Below the pieces are notes generated by a model that did not search any database, was not told where the DNA came from, and saw only the letters and a list, made by a program, of their open reading frames with translations. 64,000 bases of DNA, taken from NCBI GenBank assembly GCA_943735955.1, contig OX030968.1:5738221-5802220 (forward strand), written 5' to 3'. This stretch comes from Piscicola geometra (lineage: Eukaryota; Annelida; Clitellata; Hirudinida; Piscicolidae). The translations under genes were made by a program, and so were the position numbers. Shown here piece after piece: positions 43,347 through 54,000 of this stretch. How positions within the stretch are numbered: position 1 is the stretch's first letter; every line of letters starts with the position of its first letter.

Positions 43347-44531
43347 TAGAGACCGACCGAAATTCGGTTCGGTTTCGGTGCCGAAATTGTCAATTTTCTT
43401 AGTTTCGGCAATTTTTCGGTTTCGACCAAAAATAATTTTGTCATTTCGGCTCAATTTCGGTTTCGGCCGAAATGGATCTCATATTTACCGAAAACCGAAA
43501 TTTTTATTTATTTATTTAGTTTATCTGATATATCTGTATCTTCAATCGAACTATTAAGTTCGGATTCGATTCTCTATTAGATATCTACTAGTTATCGTGG
43601 TTGATTGATTTATGGGTGTCAGTAAACTAATTGTTCGAATAACATATACAAGCATCTGGAACAACAACCATTCTATTGAAATTTAAGTTAATTGGCATAC
43701 GTTCAATGATGATATTTAATAAAACTTTTTTGTTTAAAAAATTGTTTTTAAAAACATTTGTTTAAAAAAAATTTATTGTCAAAAGTAAGTATCTGTATAT
43801 CTTCAATCGAACTATTAACTTTGCGTTCGATTCTCATCTCTATTATATATCTATTAGTTATTGTGGGTGTCATTAGACTAATTTTTCGAATGACATGTAC
43901 AAGCATTTGGAATTCTAGATACCCTTGCTTAGATAAACAGTGTATATGAATCGAAAGCCCAGGCGTACCTTAAAGAGCCTAGAATCAACAGAACCCCCAA
44001 TATATTGGAATTGCAATCAATATTCATGTCTTGAGTCTGCTGCTCAAAAATACTTATCTGCACCCCTAACAAGTGTGGCTAGCGAGCAACTATTTAGTTC
44101 TGCATGGCAAATCTACGCAGATCGTCGCAGCAACCTTCTTGGTGAAAATGTTTAAAAATAGTTGTTTCTTGCTTACAATATTTGTTTGTTTGGATTTAAT
44201 TATTAAACAGAATTGTCATCATTCAATACTATTTTTTGATTTTAATAAACAATTACTTATTTAGACCATTTTTGTTGTTGAACAACTTTTATTTTTGGCT
44301 TAAAATATACGCTTGTTTGGATTTACTTATTAAACTGACATTATCATCGTTAAACACTATTTTTTTATTTTTAATAAAAGTTGGGAAAAATTTCGGTTTC
44401 GGCCGAAAATCTGATTACAATTTCGGTTTAATTTCGGTTTCGGTCGAAAATTGAATTTCAATTTGGGATTTTATTTTCGGCCTAATTTCGGTTTCGGCCG
44501 AAATAAAAATATATGTTTTTGTCGGTCTCTA
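43347..44531 (+). mobile_element. hAT element, family B copy 2 (1,185 bp)
   Basis: TIRs TAGAGACCGACCGAAA and GTCGGTCTCTA are flanked by an exact 8-bp TSD, aataaaag (43339-43346 and 44532-44539). The subterminal TTTCGGCCGAAA motifs and internal sequence match copy 1 at 30048-31230 in the opposite orientation. Only the C-terminal dimerisation part of a transposase remains. Confidence 0.92.
43940..44155 (+). pseudogene. hAT transposase C-terminal dimerisation domain remnant in hAT-B copy 2
   Basis: The frame reads LESAAQKYLSAPLTSVASEQ, then LFSSAWQIYADRRSNLLGEN, the hAT C-terminal dimerisation signature (normally P.SVASERLFS.AG..R..L). It ends right after GENV. The catalytic region is absent. 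The AG to AW change in the motif also suggests decay. Confidence 0.8.
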
Positions 44532-44606
44532 AATAAAAGTAAATAGTACCTTGATAAAAGATAAATAAAGTACGATAATAAAAATAATAATATTATCATC
44601 CAAAAG

Positions 44607-44675
44607 ACTGCATCTCTGGAGGCCTACAACATCGGAGTGATTTTGGCATTGCTGGTGCTGCTGATGATCTTCTAG
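44607..44675 (+). CDS. Possible orphan last exon encoding a C-terminal membrane segment (22 aa)
   Basis: After an acceptor-like TTATCATCCAAAAG the frame reads TASLEAYNIGVILALLVLLM followed by IF and TAG. The ~15-residue hydrophobic run could be a C-terminal transmembrane anchor. GC content is higher than in the flanks, and it lies between MINPP1 and CZIB. I do not recognise the protein, no upstream exon is visible and no ATG is in frame. It may be chance. Confidence 0.25.
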   Translation, partial: TASLEAYNIGVILALLVLLMIF

Positions 44676-45144
44676 CCTCCTCCTCTCACTGGTCCTGTGA
44701 CCTCCAAATCTTCTCCGCCTTCTCTATCGTCACCAAGCACTTGTATTAAGCACACTTATGTTCAATCATGTTACTTGCTTTTAATAAGGCGCTACAATAT
44801 TGGAGAATTTATTCACCAAAAAACGTATTCACTCTACTATTTCGCATACGTTTCCTATCGTGTTATTCTCTTTTCGTTCATTTGACGAAGTTCACCAACT
44901 CTCAAAAATTTCACCATATTTTACACTTCTTTGAAGGTCTCGCATGACTCCTTTGGAGCCATCCATAAAAGACGTCTACAAATTTGCTGCCTCATTTTAC
45001 CTTCCCTCCCCCCTTGTCCACTTTTGACTTAACCCACCCTTTCTCCCCCCTAGTTGTGGACGTTCAAAACATATAATTTACCGAACTTAAATCAATGAAT
45101 ATTTTGGATAAATTTACAACATAAAGAGTATGTGTTTTAAAATA
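44676..45144. other. No recognisable gene; spacer before the CZIB 3' end
   Basis: This is mixed C-rich and AT-rich sequence. It may include the 3' UTR of the candidate exon at 44607. Nothing else is supported. Confidence 0.4.
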
Positions 45145-45150
45145 TTTATT
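45145..45150 (-). terminator. Poly(A) signal of CZIB
   Basis: AATAAA on the minus strand lies about 35 bp beyond the TGA stop at 45185-45187. Confidence 0.75.
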
Positions 45151-45184
45151 TAGAAATTCAAATCATTTTCAGGAAAAATTATGA

Positions 45185-45664
45185 TCACAGTCTGACGATA
45201 TTCCACTTGAGTTCAGACACCTGGACGCAAGCACCACTCTTCTCGTCGAACTCCACCCAGTCATCACTCAGATCCACCTGTGCAAACTCCTTGCCAGAAT
45301 CCAGTCCCTTCAGCACCCATCCGTCCTGTGTGGAGTTGCATTGCTGGGTGCTGATGGCGTTCTAATAGGGGGAGTGAGAGGGAGGTAGATAAATGGACAA
45401 AAATAAGAAAGTTTAAGAACGATGGATGAATGAATTGATCAACAAATGAATGGATAGATAAGTGGTTAGTCATAAGATTTATGAATGGAAAAACGAATGA
45501 ACAAATAGAAACCACACTACCCCAAACCAACCTCCTTTCGCAACCACCCCTCACTCTGGCATCAAATTGAGTGGGTTCCAAACCACGGCAATCGAAGCAG
45601 ACGACCGTCTTGAAGTTGGGAACGTCTTCGTAGGTGTATGCGCTCAGTGAGTCTTCGAGTATGT
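45185..45664 (-). CDS. CZIB: CZIB / UPF0587 (C1orf123 homologue), last two exons (5'-partial)
   Basis: CZIB is a small conserved eukaryotic protein (about 160 aa) with an N-terminal CxxC zinc site; its role is poorly known. Exon 45555-45664 encodes ILEDSLSAYTYEDVPNFKT and VVCFDCRGLEPTQFDAR, matching the family's FKTIVEFECRGLEPVDF. Exon 45185-45361 encodes GWVLKGLDSGKEFAQVDLSD, then DWVEFDEKSG and a short tail to TGA. The donor (AGA/gtgagg) and acceptor (ctattag) are canonical and phases match. The N-terminal half with the zinc cysteines was not found. The upstream exons must lie in or beyond the transposon-rich DNA up to about 61 kb, or be lost. The last exon adds about eight residues (NAISTQQC) relative to human. 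Confidence 0.85.
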
Positions 45665-45699
45665 CTGTTAGTATATAAATCATTACTATATAAATCTGT

Positions 45700-45935
45700 T
45701 AGGGTCCTGGGGTCCACCTTAATATGGCCCCCATCACTTCTTTCAAAAAACTTCTTTCTCAACTCTTCTTTTGATACGAGCACAATCGCCAACCATGACA
45801 TAAAACAGAATATTTAAATAGTAATGCATTGTGAGTATGTTTATGTATAGTGATAGCTGCATAAACAAAACTATTCTTTGCTCGCTTAAACACTTCTTCA
45901 CCTATTCTACTATTTATCTCTGTAGAAAACAAAAT
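45700..45935. mobile_element. Family-E repeat copy next to CZIB
   Basis: The start gggtcctggggtccacc and the core CGCCAACCATGACATAAAAC, GCATTGTGAGTATGTT and GTGATAGCTGC match the family at 42700-43048. The far end is missing. Confidence 0.7.
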
Positions 45936-46082
45936 AATAAATTATTTAAATTTTTTTAGCTTTCACACTTTTCCCAGGAAGAAATATTTGCTTTTCTGAA
46001 AACTTCATTCACATTGTGTCACCTGTTTTGCCATGGATGAGAATGTTACTAACACTGAAACACATTCCATAGAAGGCCTCAG

Positions 46083-46300
46083 AGCAGACGTATGACGGCG
46101 CTGCCAGCATGAGCGGCTGATATAACGGTTGTCAGATTGTGATCATCATCATTGAGCATCCACTTTCATTGTTTTTTCACTGTTCTGCACACTGTGAAAA
46201 TCTCGTTGCCCACACACAGCTGCCGCAAATCCCTTTGTGAGCAATTCACTTCGGTTTTTTAAGAGGAAGTACATGAAGCAGTTTAGTGATGTTGTAATTC
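46083..46300 (+). pseudogene. Decayed hAT (family D) transposase fragment
   Basis: The frame reads QTYDGAASMSG, a stop, then YNGCQI. DNA similarity to the transposase at 56515-56740 continues (CACTGTTCTGCACACT, CAAATCCCTTTGTGAGCAAT, AAGCAGT..AGTGATG). Stops and an indel are present. Confidence 0.75.
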
Positions 46301-47189
46301 TATATTGTTCTTTCATCTTTTCCTTTGACCACACCCTCCCAGCTTCCTTCTTTTCACTGTGGTCAGAAGGTCTTCATGGAACTCAATAGCATTCGTAACT
46401 CTCTTTCAAACTTCATCATTGGTGATTCTATCTTTGTAAGAAATTCCAAGAAGTCTTCGAAAGCGCCTCATTTCCATGCCTTGTATTCTTTTTTCCAAGT
46501 CTTTTGGCTTTTTTTCATGATGCAAGTAAAAGAATATGGACAATTAGCAAAAGGTGCATCAGACGGACTATTGAGCAAATGGCTTAGTTTTTACTCCGAT
46601 ACCAACAACCCATGTTAGAACTCCCCTAAAAATGTGCAACAGATCCCCGCCCTGGTTAAGATGATGAGGAGGGATGAGAGATTTGAGGATGAACAAGACA
46701 ACGAAAATTATTATTATTATTATTATTACAGTTATGAAAATTATTATAGTTGTAGTTATCATTATAACCGATAGAGTTTTCCCTGCGACACAACTTGCAC
46801 TTGATCACCATTGAGGCTTCACCCCTGCTGCCCTTTAAGGGCTGCCTCTCCTGATGATGATGATGATGATGGTAATGATAATGTGGCTGGAAAATTTGAT
46901 TAAAATGTAAAGATTTATATATGTATATTTAAGTATATTTTAATAATTTAGTTATAGAGATTTATATATATTTATGTTTTTTTGAATAATTTATATATAT
47001 TCATTTAGATTTTATATTAATATGTAATTTATCATAAGAAGTTGAGATACACACAACAAGGCTCAAGTACACAAACTCATTTGTCTCCTCTCCACAGTTT
47101 GAACATTTCAACTGCCAATTGTAGCATTTATTTGTTACATTTTTATAGTTATATTTAGGCTAAATATGAAAAAATTGTATATAATGTTT
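46301..47189. other. AT-rich sequence without recognised genes
   Basis: There are short (ATT)n and (GAT)n runs near 46710 and 46855. A sentence-like remnant of family E (CAACAGATCCCCGCCC) sits near 46640. No supported gene was found. Confidence 0.4.
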
Positions 47190-47275
47190 GATGCAATTCT
47201 TTTAAAAGCCGATCTATATTATTCATGTTCATTCAACTCCTTTTTTGATTGACATTTGTTAACAATTTTCAATTA
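47190..47275. repeat. Inverted-repeat partner of 49095-49170
   Basis: The sequence ATTCTTTTAAAAGCCGAT with TATATTATTCATGTTCATT and TTTTTTGATTGACATTTGTT recurs reverse-complemented at 49095-49170. Together the two arms bracket the LINE fragment at 47835-49019. Confidence 0.75.
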
Positions 47276-47379
47276 AGCGCTTAATGGAAAAATAGTTATA
47301 TATTTATAAATACTTTTTTCTAAATAATATAAGCTCATTTTAAAGGATCATTATTTAAAATTCAGTTTTTAATATTCAG

Positions 47380-47834
47380 TGCAATACAATACAATACAAT
47401 GACGAGTATTATTAACATGGCGTAAACCCGGTCGGGCTTCAAGACGACTTGGTTGTGGAAAATTGGATAGTAATATTAATAATGATAGATCAATAAATGG
47501 TAAGTATAGGTAAAGTAAGCAATTGAAATTTAACAATATAATCATTTCTATATATATATACACACATATATATACATATATACATATGCATATTTTTTTT
47601 TGAAGATTGAAACTGAAATAAAAATAAATGTAAGATAAGAGTATATATCTATATTATATTATTATTATGATTTATTTTACAACTATTATTGATCCTATAT
47701 ATATATATATATAAATATAGTATTATTATTATTTTAAAGTTATTATTAACCATTAGTATAAATAAAAAAATAAAGATGAAATTGGGAAGCAAGAAATTGA
47801 TGAATGGAAAATAAGCAGTAAATTTTTAAGTTAT
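47380..47834. other. AT-rich microsatellite-bearing sequence
   Basis: It holds an (AATAC)n run near 47381-47400 and (TA)n/(ATAC)n runs near 47550-47590 and 47697-47712. No gene is seen. Confidence 0.5.
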
Positions 47835-49019
47835 TGTGATCGGTCGAACGTTTTTAGGGAACGCCTGAATGTCGCGGTCAAGCTCAGGGATTTGAGTCTA
47901 CTGGTAAGAATATTCCAGAGTCGGCGCTGCGACAAAAAAGCTTCTTGCACCTGCATACTTGAGTTTGTAGCTCTGTGGAACTACATATATTGACCTGGAA
48001 AACCTGAGTCTTTCCCTCTCATGATAATACTACTCGACAAATAATCTGGGCACTCATTAGACAGACACTTGTGCATTAACAAGATGTTTTTGTATTCAAT
48101 TCTGTTTTCAACACGAAGCCAGTGGAGCTCCTTGAAAACAAGGCTGATGTGATCATACTTTCTAGCACCTGATATGAGCCTAGCTGTAGTGTTGATTACA
48201 GACTGAATTTTCTGCAGCTGCATCAATGGCAACCCAGTAAGAATATTACCATAGTCAATTCGACTGAGAACCAAAGCTGAAGCCAATGTTCTCAGTGAGT
48301 CTCTGGTCAATAACCATCTTATGGGTCGTAATTGGCGTAAAGAAGCAAAGCAGGTTTGAGTCATCTTGTTGATGTGTGTCGTCATGGTGAGGTCTTTGTC
48401 GAGATAAACTCCTAGGTTTCTGACACTATCGGAAGGAATTATCTCGTTCTGACAAATGCGAACTGGATCTTTGGGAGTGTGAGTAGAGTTTCGACGGGAT
48501 GAGAGCCAGATAACTTCAGTTTTGCTAGAGTTAATTAGAACAAATGAATTGCTTGCATACTGATGAAAAGCAAGCTCATGTCTAGCTGCTATTTTTTCCA
48601 AATTCCCAGTGTACAACGAGAACAGTAAAGGACCAAGGACTGAACCCTGGAGGACTCCTACATCAGAAACTAACATTGTCGATTTTCTCCCACTAGAGTG
48701 GATGTCAAAACATCTGTCATTTAAGTAGTCCCTAAACCTTTCTAACGCAGAGTCAGAGAAATCAAGAGATGTGCAGTCTTCAGAGCAGTGTTGTGTGATC
48801 TACCAGATCGAAAGCTGCCGATAGATCAAGCAACACTAACAATGTGAGCTTACCGTCATCTGCTGCTCTAACGATGTCTGAAAAGACTTTGGTTAGGGCA
48901 GTTTCTGTCGAAATGCTGCAAGGGAGGGAAGAGATGAAATTCTGCGAGGTATTAAGTATTTCACTATTGTATCTTCCAATTATAAAACCATATTTCAAGT
49001 CATTATTTTTCATAGACAT
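47835..49019 (-). pseudogene. 5'-truncated L2/CR1-type LINE, reverse transcriptase remnant
   Basis: Minus strand: STETALTKVFSDIVRAADDG and LLVLLDLSAAFDLVDHTTLL (49019-48780) match RT motifs. After a frameshift come VLQGSVLGPLLFSLY, then a deletion that removed most of the YADD region (only HQYASNSF remains), then SSKTEVIWLSSRR and LASALVLSRIDYGN. The C-terminal ~40 residues are out of frame at 47985-47835. The copy is inactive. Confidence 0.88.
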
Positions 49020-49170
49020 TCAAGTTCTATTTTTCAATAATTGTTCATACAAAAACACTAAATACAAACCTTGAAAGTTCTTGTTTTACTTTTAACAAAT
49101 GTCAATCAAAAAAGTGGGAGGAGTTAAATGAACATGAATAATATATATCGGCTTTTAAAAGAATTTCACT

Positions 49171-49659
49171 ATAAAGTTTAGATTTATCCTGCTTACTTAC
49201 TTTCACATACCACCTAAATTCATTATCCTCTGTTCTGAGATCTGTACAATTCTCCAGCTGCGCTGACAGTTGAAGCCCAAATTTCTATAACATGCGTGAA
49301 TTTTTTGTATGCAAGATTCATTAAATAATTTTTATATTTAAAACTTTTTAAGAAATAATTTTTAATAGCAATAACAAATAATCAATATTCATTTTTTTAC
49401 ATATACACTAATTAACCATTTTAAGCAAGTTTTGCAAGCGTAACACTTAGCTTTTAATAAAAGTTTGTAGGCACTTGTTACGGGTCCGGCACTCAAATGA
49501 GTAAAAGTTATCGCGTATATATTAATGAATGGATTTATTTATTAAAACCCGATTTATTTAGATATTTTAGTAAAATGAAGTTTTGAATGAAAATACACAT
49601 TTCTCAACTCTAATTTTAATACGAGCCTAATCGTCAACCATAGATTAAAAAAATCAATC
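49171..49659. other. No recognisable gene
   Basis: AT-rich sequence. The last ~70 bp contain a partial family-E core (AATACGAGCCTAATCGTCAA). Confidence 0.4.
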
Positions 49660-49810
49660 AATCAATCAATCAAATCAATTTCTATAGCGCTCTTTCCTCA
49701 AATTCAAGAGCGCTGGTAAATGAATTTGTTAAACAGATATGTCTTCAGATCCGTATGAAAAGTAAATAATGATATAGAAGTAGTTAAATAAGGAGGTGAT
49801 GAGTTTTAAA
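49660..49810 (-). mobile_element. LINE 3'-end fragment with (GATT)n tail
   Basis: On the minus strand, a short decayed ORF end (KTYLFN-like: HICLTNSF) is followed by AAAGAGCGCTATAGAAATTG and then (ATTG)n. This is a typical L2/CR1-type terminus. Confidence 0.65.
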
Positions 49811-49901
49811 TATATGGACATCGTTAAAGAAGGGTCATCTAAGTAAGGTAATAATTGTCTAATACGTCAGTTTTCAATAGATAATAGACATAAACAGTAA
49901 T

Positions 49902-50176
49902 GTGTAGAAAATTCGTTCTGACAGTCTGTCCTTCATCTGCAGAGCTCATTTGCCTTGTGAAGTAAGTAGCCAGTGGGTGCTTGCAAGCTGTGCACTGGTG
50001 TTCAAATTGAGGCCCTGGCACTTCTTCATAAACACAGTCATGTATTGAAGATTCGTTCTAACAGTCTGTCCTTCATCTGCAGAGCTCATCTGCCTTGTGC
50101 AGTAGGTAGCCAGTGGGTTCTTGCAAACTGTGCATTAGTGCTCAATTTGAGGCCTTGGCACTTCTTCCTTTTAAAA
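49902..50176 (+). repeat. 140-bp tandem duplication
   Basis: Two copies start at 49911 and 50051 (ATTCGTTCTGACAGTCTGTC and ATTCGTTCTAACAGTCTGTC). They share CTTCATCTGCAGAGCTCAT, TAGCCAGTGGGT and TTGAGGCC. The function is unknown. Short frames across it are not convincing. Confidence 0.88.
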
Positions 50177-50436
50177 TAAGTTTTTATTGTAGTCCGTTAG
50201 ACAGTTATTGGTTGAAGATTTTAATTCCGAGAGCAAGATAAATTTAAAACCAGAAAACAAAAAAAGATATAAATTATGATTACTATAATTATTTGAAATT
50301 AAAAAAAACTAAATTATTAGATAAGAAGACAAACTATTTAACAAAATCATTACGGTTAAAGCGGCTGCCAAGATGGCAGCTGCTAACCAAAGATATTAGT
50401 ATTAGCCTAATACAGTTATACATTGTGAGTATGTAT

Positions 50437-51018
50437 GGGCAGCGATGCTAGGGGGGTCCTGGGATCCATCTTTACATGGACCCCCCTCAGTTTTACAAAT
50501 ACAATAATTTCTCAACTCCTATCTTAATACAAGCATAATCGTCAACCATTGTATGAAACAGAATTTTTATACAGTAATATATTTTTTCAATTTTCGCAAG
50601 CAGACATTCAGAATGCTTTTCAAAAAATATCAGTTCACTTTTTGCAAGCAGACAGATTTACATTTTTATTAAAAAATAATTCATATTGTGCCAATTATTT
50701 TGCATGGGCGATATTCATAGGGGGGTTCTGAGGTCCACTTCAATATCGACCCTTTCTTTTTTTTAGATGAACCAAAGTTAATGAATTTCAAAAGGCTTCG
50801 AATATTAACTATAGTTGTGTTTAAATCAAACTAAAAGTTTCATATCGCATAACTGCCAAAAAGAAATGCTGAGGTTTTTAGCTCATTCTGTCATTAGAAA
50901 CACAGTGTGCACTGTTAATTCCGAATAAGGCCAGTTTGGTGTTCTGGTTGACGGCACACAAGACTGTAATGGGTTAGAGCAGGAATCGATATGCATTCGT
51001 TTTTTTTATGAAGCTCAT
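50437..51018 (+). repeat. Dispersed ~600-bp repeat, copy F1 (disrupted by the LINE)
   Basis: It starts GGGCAGCGATGCTAGGGGGG (family-E-like) and includes TTTCGCAAGCAGACATTCAG, GATGAACCAAAGTTAATG and CACACAAGACTGTAATGGGT. A copy of over 90% visible identity is at 54995-55630. After the LINE insertion the repeat resumes at 54578 (GGTTAATTCAGCCCACCAGA). Confidence 0.85.
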
Positions 51019-54000
51019 GTCTATGCTAACAACATGGCGTGTTTCCTCACTCGTCGTAACTTACTATTAATTACTCTTCAACATTAACTTTTTCAAATTA
51101 ATTATATGTTTTTATTTTATATATAATTTGGCTAAGTCTAAATATTTCTTAACTTTCTTTCATTCTCGCTGCTTCCAACATGTCTACCAAAATCTCGTTC
51201 TAACCTATCTCGTTTGATCTTAATCAAATTTAATCAGATTATAAAAACTATGACTTCATCTAGATTTGCCTACTCATCATCACAACTTCTTGAAATCCGT
51301 TCTCAAATCACCACTCGAGTCTACAAAAAGTTACGAAACACATTATTCATCAGCAAAATCTGGAAACCAAAATCAAACTTAAATTCATCTAAATCTCCAA
51401 CAAACTTAGCTAAATCTCCATCAATCTCCTCTATATCTCCAACAAACTTAGCTAAATCTCCATCAAACTCCTCTATATCTCCGCCAAACTCGTATACATC
51501 TCTACCAAACTCTTCAAAATCTTCACCAACACAAAAAACAGCAAGTTTAAAGCAACTAAAACTGGGTTCTTTAAACACCAGGTCTGCCGTTAAAAAAGCG
51601 GGCCTGTTACATGACTTAATCAATGACTATAAACTAGACATGTTATGTCTTACAGAAACATGGATACCCTCAGACGCTCCGACAGCGATCAAGAATGACT
51701 CAGCACCACCAGGGTATTCCGTAACACACAGTCACAGGGGCACTTATGACGGCAAAAGGGGAGGCGGCCTAGCCTTCATACATAAGGCCACCATAAAGTG
51801 CACCGTAGTCAAAACAGAAGTAACCCCAGATTATGAATATCTTATAATTAAACTAACTAATACACAAACTCCTTTACACATAGTCATTATTTATAGGCCA
51901 CCTAATAACTCACTCACTAATTTCATCATACAATTCTCCCAACTTATCGATTCATTAACCTCCCTAAATTCTAATTTAATCCTGTGTGGAGATTTTAACG
52001 CTCCTCATACTTCTAACTCTACCACACTAATTAATGAAAAGCTCCAAAATATCATCGACGAATACAACCTATATCAGCACATAAACGCACCAACTCACGA
52101 AAACGGCAATACACTCGACCTACTCATAACCTGCATCAATGGATCTAGTTTCATCACTAATCATTCTATACATCCAACACTATTTTCAGATCATCATCTC
52201 ATTTCATCTACCCTATCATTAATAAAGCCAATTCCTATCAGCACCATAATTAAATACCGTAGGATCAAAAAAATAGACTGGATCAATTTCAATATTGACC
52301 TCAAATCATCTTCAATATTAGATTGCAAGAGTTGCACTACAGACCAATACGTCGAACACATAAATAAGGTCATCCTCAAACTATTAGATAAGTATGCGCC
52401 ACTACAAACAAAAGTCATACGACGATCACACCAAAATCGCCACAAAATTTCACTGGAGGCAATTAGAGCCAAAAGACACAGAAGGAAAGCTGAGAAAACT
52501 TATTTCAAAGATCCTTCATCTTTTAATAAACAACTATATAATAAAGCTAAAGCATCAACAAGAGAAGCAATTATTAAATCAAGAATAGAAATAATTAAAA
52601 CGGAAATAGATTCATCCAATAACCCACGTACTCTATGGCAAAATCTAAATAAACTATTACACCGGCAAAAAAATGATCCATCCAACAACTCAAGCAATAC
52701 AAACATGGCTTCCATCTTCAACAACTTTTTCAGCAGCAAAATTGAAAATATTCATAAGAATATTGATAATCTCCTATCACAACCTCAAAACGAACAGTTC
52801 ATACACACTCATAGAAAAAACATCATTGACCCCATATCTAACTTTAAACCAACAACATCTGAAGATATATTACAAATCATTCATGCTACATGCACGAAGA
52901 CATCGCCCATTGATCCTTTTCCTCACCAAGTTATAAGACAATGTAGCTCAATATTGTCAAAAGCCATCTCACAGCTCGTCAACTTATCTTTCCAAGAAGG
53001 ATGTTTTCCATCTACTTTCAAAGCAGCCCAAATTACACCAATATTAAAAAAAGCCAACCTCGACACAACCAATCCAGCAAATTATCGACCTATTTCCAAC
53101 CTGTCCACCATATCAAAAATTATGGAAAGGGCCGTATTAAAACAACTACAACCTCACATCACCTCCAATCCAAACTATCCCAGTCACCAATCAGCCTATA
53201 GACCTTACCACTCTACAGAAACAGCCCTACTCCATCTAACTGACCACATTTTCAACGGATGCGACTCAAAAAATACCACCCTCCTCGCATCACTCGACCT
53301 ATCAGCAGCCTTCGACACCATCAGCCATTCCATCCTCATCGACAGACTTCATAAAGAATTTGGAGTTGATGGAACAGCTTTAAACTGGCTGTCATCTTAT
53401 TTAGAAAATAGACATTATCAAGTTAAATTAGGTACACACATCTCATCACCAACCAATATACAACACGGCGTTCCTCAAGGCTCTGTTCTTGGACCGCTTC
53501 TTTTCACCACATACATCTCACCTATCTCAAATATAGTCAACCAATTCAACATAACCTACCATAAATATGCTGATGATATACAACTTCTTCAATTCATCAC
53601 ACCTAATACATCCAACCAAGCTACTAGTAACCTCACATCTTGCATACAAACCATGGAAACTTGGTTTCTCAATAACTATCTCCAGCTTAACACCACTAAA
53701 TCAGAAATAATAAAACTAGGCACCCCTTATCAATTAAATAGTTTAAACACAATATCATCTGTCAACATCAACTCAGATAAAATCCCCATCAATAACAATC
53801 TCAAAATACTCGGAGTCACCCTAGACAGCAAACTCACTTTCAAAAACCACATCACATCTATCATCCAATCATCACACTATCATCTCAAAGCAATCAAACA
53901 CATACGCCCATTCATTACTACTGATCTCTCCGCCTCACTTTCCCGATGTCTAATACTAAGCAGACTTGACTACTGTAACTCGCTTTTATATAATATCACC

